From Priapulus caudatus (taxonomy: Eukaryota > Priapulida > Priapulimorpha > Priapulimorphida > Priapulidae), in the NCBI RefSeq assembly GCF_000485595.1, contig NW_014577063.1, forward strand, positions 334,820 through 368,131: 33,312 nt of DNA, written 5' to 3'. The notes beneath the pieces were generated by a model. It saw only the letters and a list, made by a program, of their open reading frames with translations, was not told where the DNA came from and did no database searches. Positions within the stretch are counted from its first letter, which is position 1, and every line of letters begins with the position of its first letter. This document shows, piece after piece, positions 32,048 to 33,312 of the stretch. Position numbers and translations under genes: made by a program.

Positions 32048-33102
32048 GTTGGTTACTCGCGTGTCCGTGGTGCGAGTGTGTCTCGGCTGCCAACTGATCC
32101 TATCTAGGGCACTGTTATAGAAGGGCGACAGGTGTATGATCAGCCTTTCTCTTATGCTATATTATTGTGATTGCATTTTGTTTGTGATTGGCATATAGTT
32201 TTTGTGCAATTTAGCTTAATTCATGAGGTTGCTCTGATGATGCATGCTGCAATCGTATCAAGTTTTTGCGATTTGCCAAAATGGCGTTGAGCGGTTCAGT
32301 GTAGTAGTTACAATAGCAGATGTATTGGCTGATACTGGCCAGAAAGCGTTTGTGGCTACGCAGATTCGTACGCGCTAAACAGCCATGGCCCTCGCAAGTG
32401 TTTATGCTTGTTCTCTACTGAACCTTGGAAGGCAACCTTGAAACGTAATGTTTTGTTTGCGTGATTGGTGGGCGTTGTTGATGAACGCGACAGAACTATC
32501 GCCTCTGCATCCTAAATGCAGGCAAGTTTCTAATTGTGAGTTGTTTTCATCACATAACAGTTAAGGCGCGCTGGCCATAACAACAACGCTCGTAATAAGT
32601 GTATCGATGAGCTCTTGGTACGACAGATCTTCCTCTCGTAGCTGCTTCACCTAACAGGCAGCGAACCATCCTGCATGCCTAAAAAGCGTTGTTTTGTTTT
32701 GTTGTTGTTGTTGTGGCAGCTGTTTAAGCGGGCCGTGTAGCAAACTCGCGATGTAGCAATCGGGTGTGTCCATGCGGAGCGCCCGTTGGCGGGCAGGCAG
32801 GTATAGACGGGCATCTGTGGGGGAGTTTGCGATTACTTCGCATCTGCGGCTCGCGGCAGGAGCAGTCGGGACGCGGGTCGCTGTGTCTAGCGTGTCACGC
32901 ACAGGAGGCGATCCGCTGAGCAAGCGTACGTGGAACGAGCGGGAGGCCAATCGAATTGTGTGGAGCGGAATGAGGTGAGCGAGCGGGTCAACAAATCAAC
33001 GAATAGATCGGAATGATACCTTCGCTGCCAGAGAGGATTGGATAGGAGTTGAATAAGTGGACACGATACGAGATAAATAAATGGTGCAGTGATAGTAGCG
33101 AA

Positions 33103-33136
<34 letters not shown>

Positions 33137-33249
33137 TGGTGAACAAAAATGGTCAATCGAACATAGATAAAAAACAGTGAACTGAACTGTTGTTGAAGGA
33201 GTGGAACGAGGCTGTTAATTGGTGGTTAAATTGGGGCTGCTGCACTTAA
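32048..33249 (+). other. Sequence downstream of exon 26 with no further exon seen
   Basis: The next expected exons would encode the second helicase cassette (start VFNTVYN..GAPTGSGKT). No such sequence is visible on the plus strand here, so intron 26 is at least 1.2 kb or the gene is interrupted. The stretch has no recognisable open frame. A 33-base G homopolymer is at 33103-33135. Confidence 0.6.
33103..33135 (+). repeat. 33-base G homopolymer
   Basis: An uninterrupted run of G. The Pro-rich frame on the other strand is its translation. Length is likely unreliable. Confidence 0.98.
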
Positions 33250-33312
33250 AGGATAATAATAGGTCCATTGATTATTGGCAATGTTGACGATGAATGCTAG
33301 AGTAACTGGCAG
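33246..33312 (+). mobile_element. Left end of a TTAA-flanked MITE (family 1), cut by the window end
   Basis: TTAA at 33246-33249, then AGGATAATAATAGGTCCATT and GCTAGAGTAACTGGCA, matching the tip of the 18607-19271 element (closest to its right arm, read in reverse complement). The remainder is beyond the window. Confidence 0.85.

Noticed and set aside
32651-33156. Minus-strand frames near the window end
   Set aside because: One is a poly-Pro translation of the G homopolymer and the other has no family resemblance.

Overview
The window is nuclear DNA of an invertebrate animal. The genes are split by many GT-AG introns, and there is abundant GT/CA and GTGC microsatellite DNA, several foldback or MITE-like elements and interstitial TTAGGG-type repeats. 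A nuclear receptor of the HR96 (NR1J) type, a group known mainly from protostomes, together with TTAGGG-type repeats argues for a non-arthropod protostome such as a priapulid, annelid or mollusc relative. That placement is inference. One 10-N assembly gap lies at 12949-12958.

Layout. Positions 1-1988 are intron upstream of the receptor's last exon and hold a truncated copy of a TTAA-flanked MITE. Positions 1989-3506 (+) are the GC-rich 3'-terminal coding exon of the receptor: second zinc finger, hinge, ligand-binding domain and AF-2. Positions 3507-11536 are gene-poor, with microsatellites, degenerate minisatellites and a 210-bp foldback element. From 11537 to about 32047 (+) runs the 5' three-fifths of SNRNP200/Brr2, the U5 snRNP helicase that unwinds U4/U6 during spliceosome activation. 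Twenty-five intact coding exons (3820 nt, about 1273 codons) cover the N-terminal region, the PWI-like domain, the complete first helicase cassette (APTGAGKT, DEIH, SAT, GRAGRP) and most of the first Sec63 module. A 26th exon is recognisable at 31829-32047 but is riddled with frame breaks. The second helicase cassette is not in the window, which ends inside another copy of the TTAA MITE.

The most notable structure is in the SNRNP200 introns. Many are built from tandem duplications that start at, or end at, an exon boundary, so extra splice sites sit next to the real ones. Exon 2 is present three times and exon 1 twice. The donor end of exon 4 forms ten 27-bp units, that of exon 19 about five 45-bp units, and that of exon 20 is duplicated once. 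The acceptor of exon 22 is duplicated. The sequence just upstream of exons 9 and 10 is also tandemly repeated. In the four boundary cases examined in frame (exons 4, 19, 20, 22), using the extra site keeps the frame length but meets an in-frame stop. A TIR element with telomere-like repeats sits exactly at the exon 2 donor, and its apparent target-site duplication is the splice donor itself. One copy of that element differs from the others by an exact 46-bp inversion.

The two genes are not functionally linked as far as the sequence shows: one is a ligand-regulated transcription factor and the other a core splicing factor. I see no tRNA, rRNA, CRISPR or operon-like feature. The exon 1-2 multiplication and the broken exon 26 could partly be assembly or base-calling artefacts, and this is stated where relevant.
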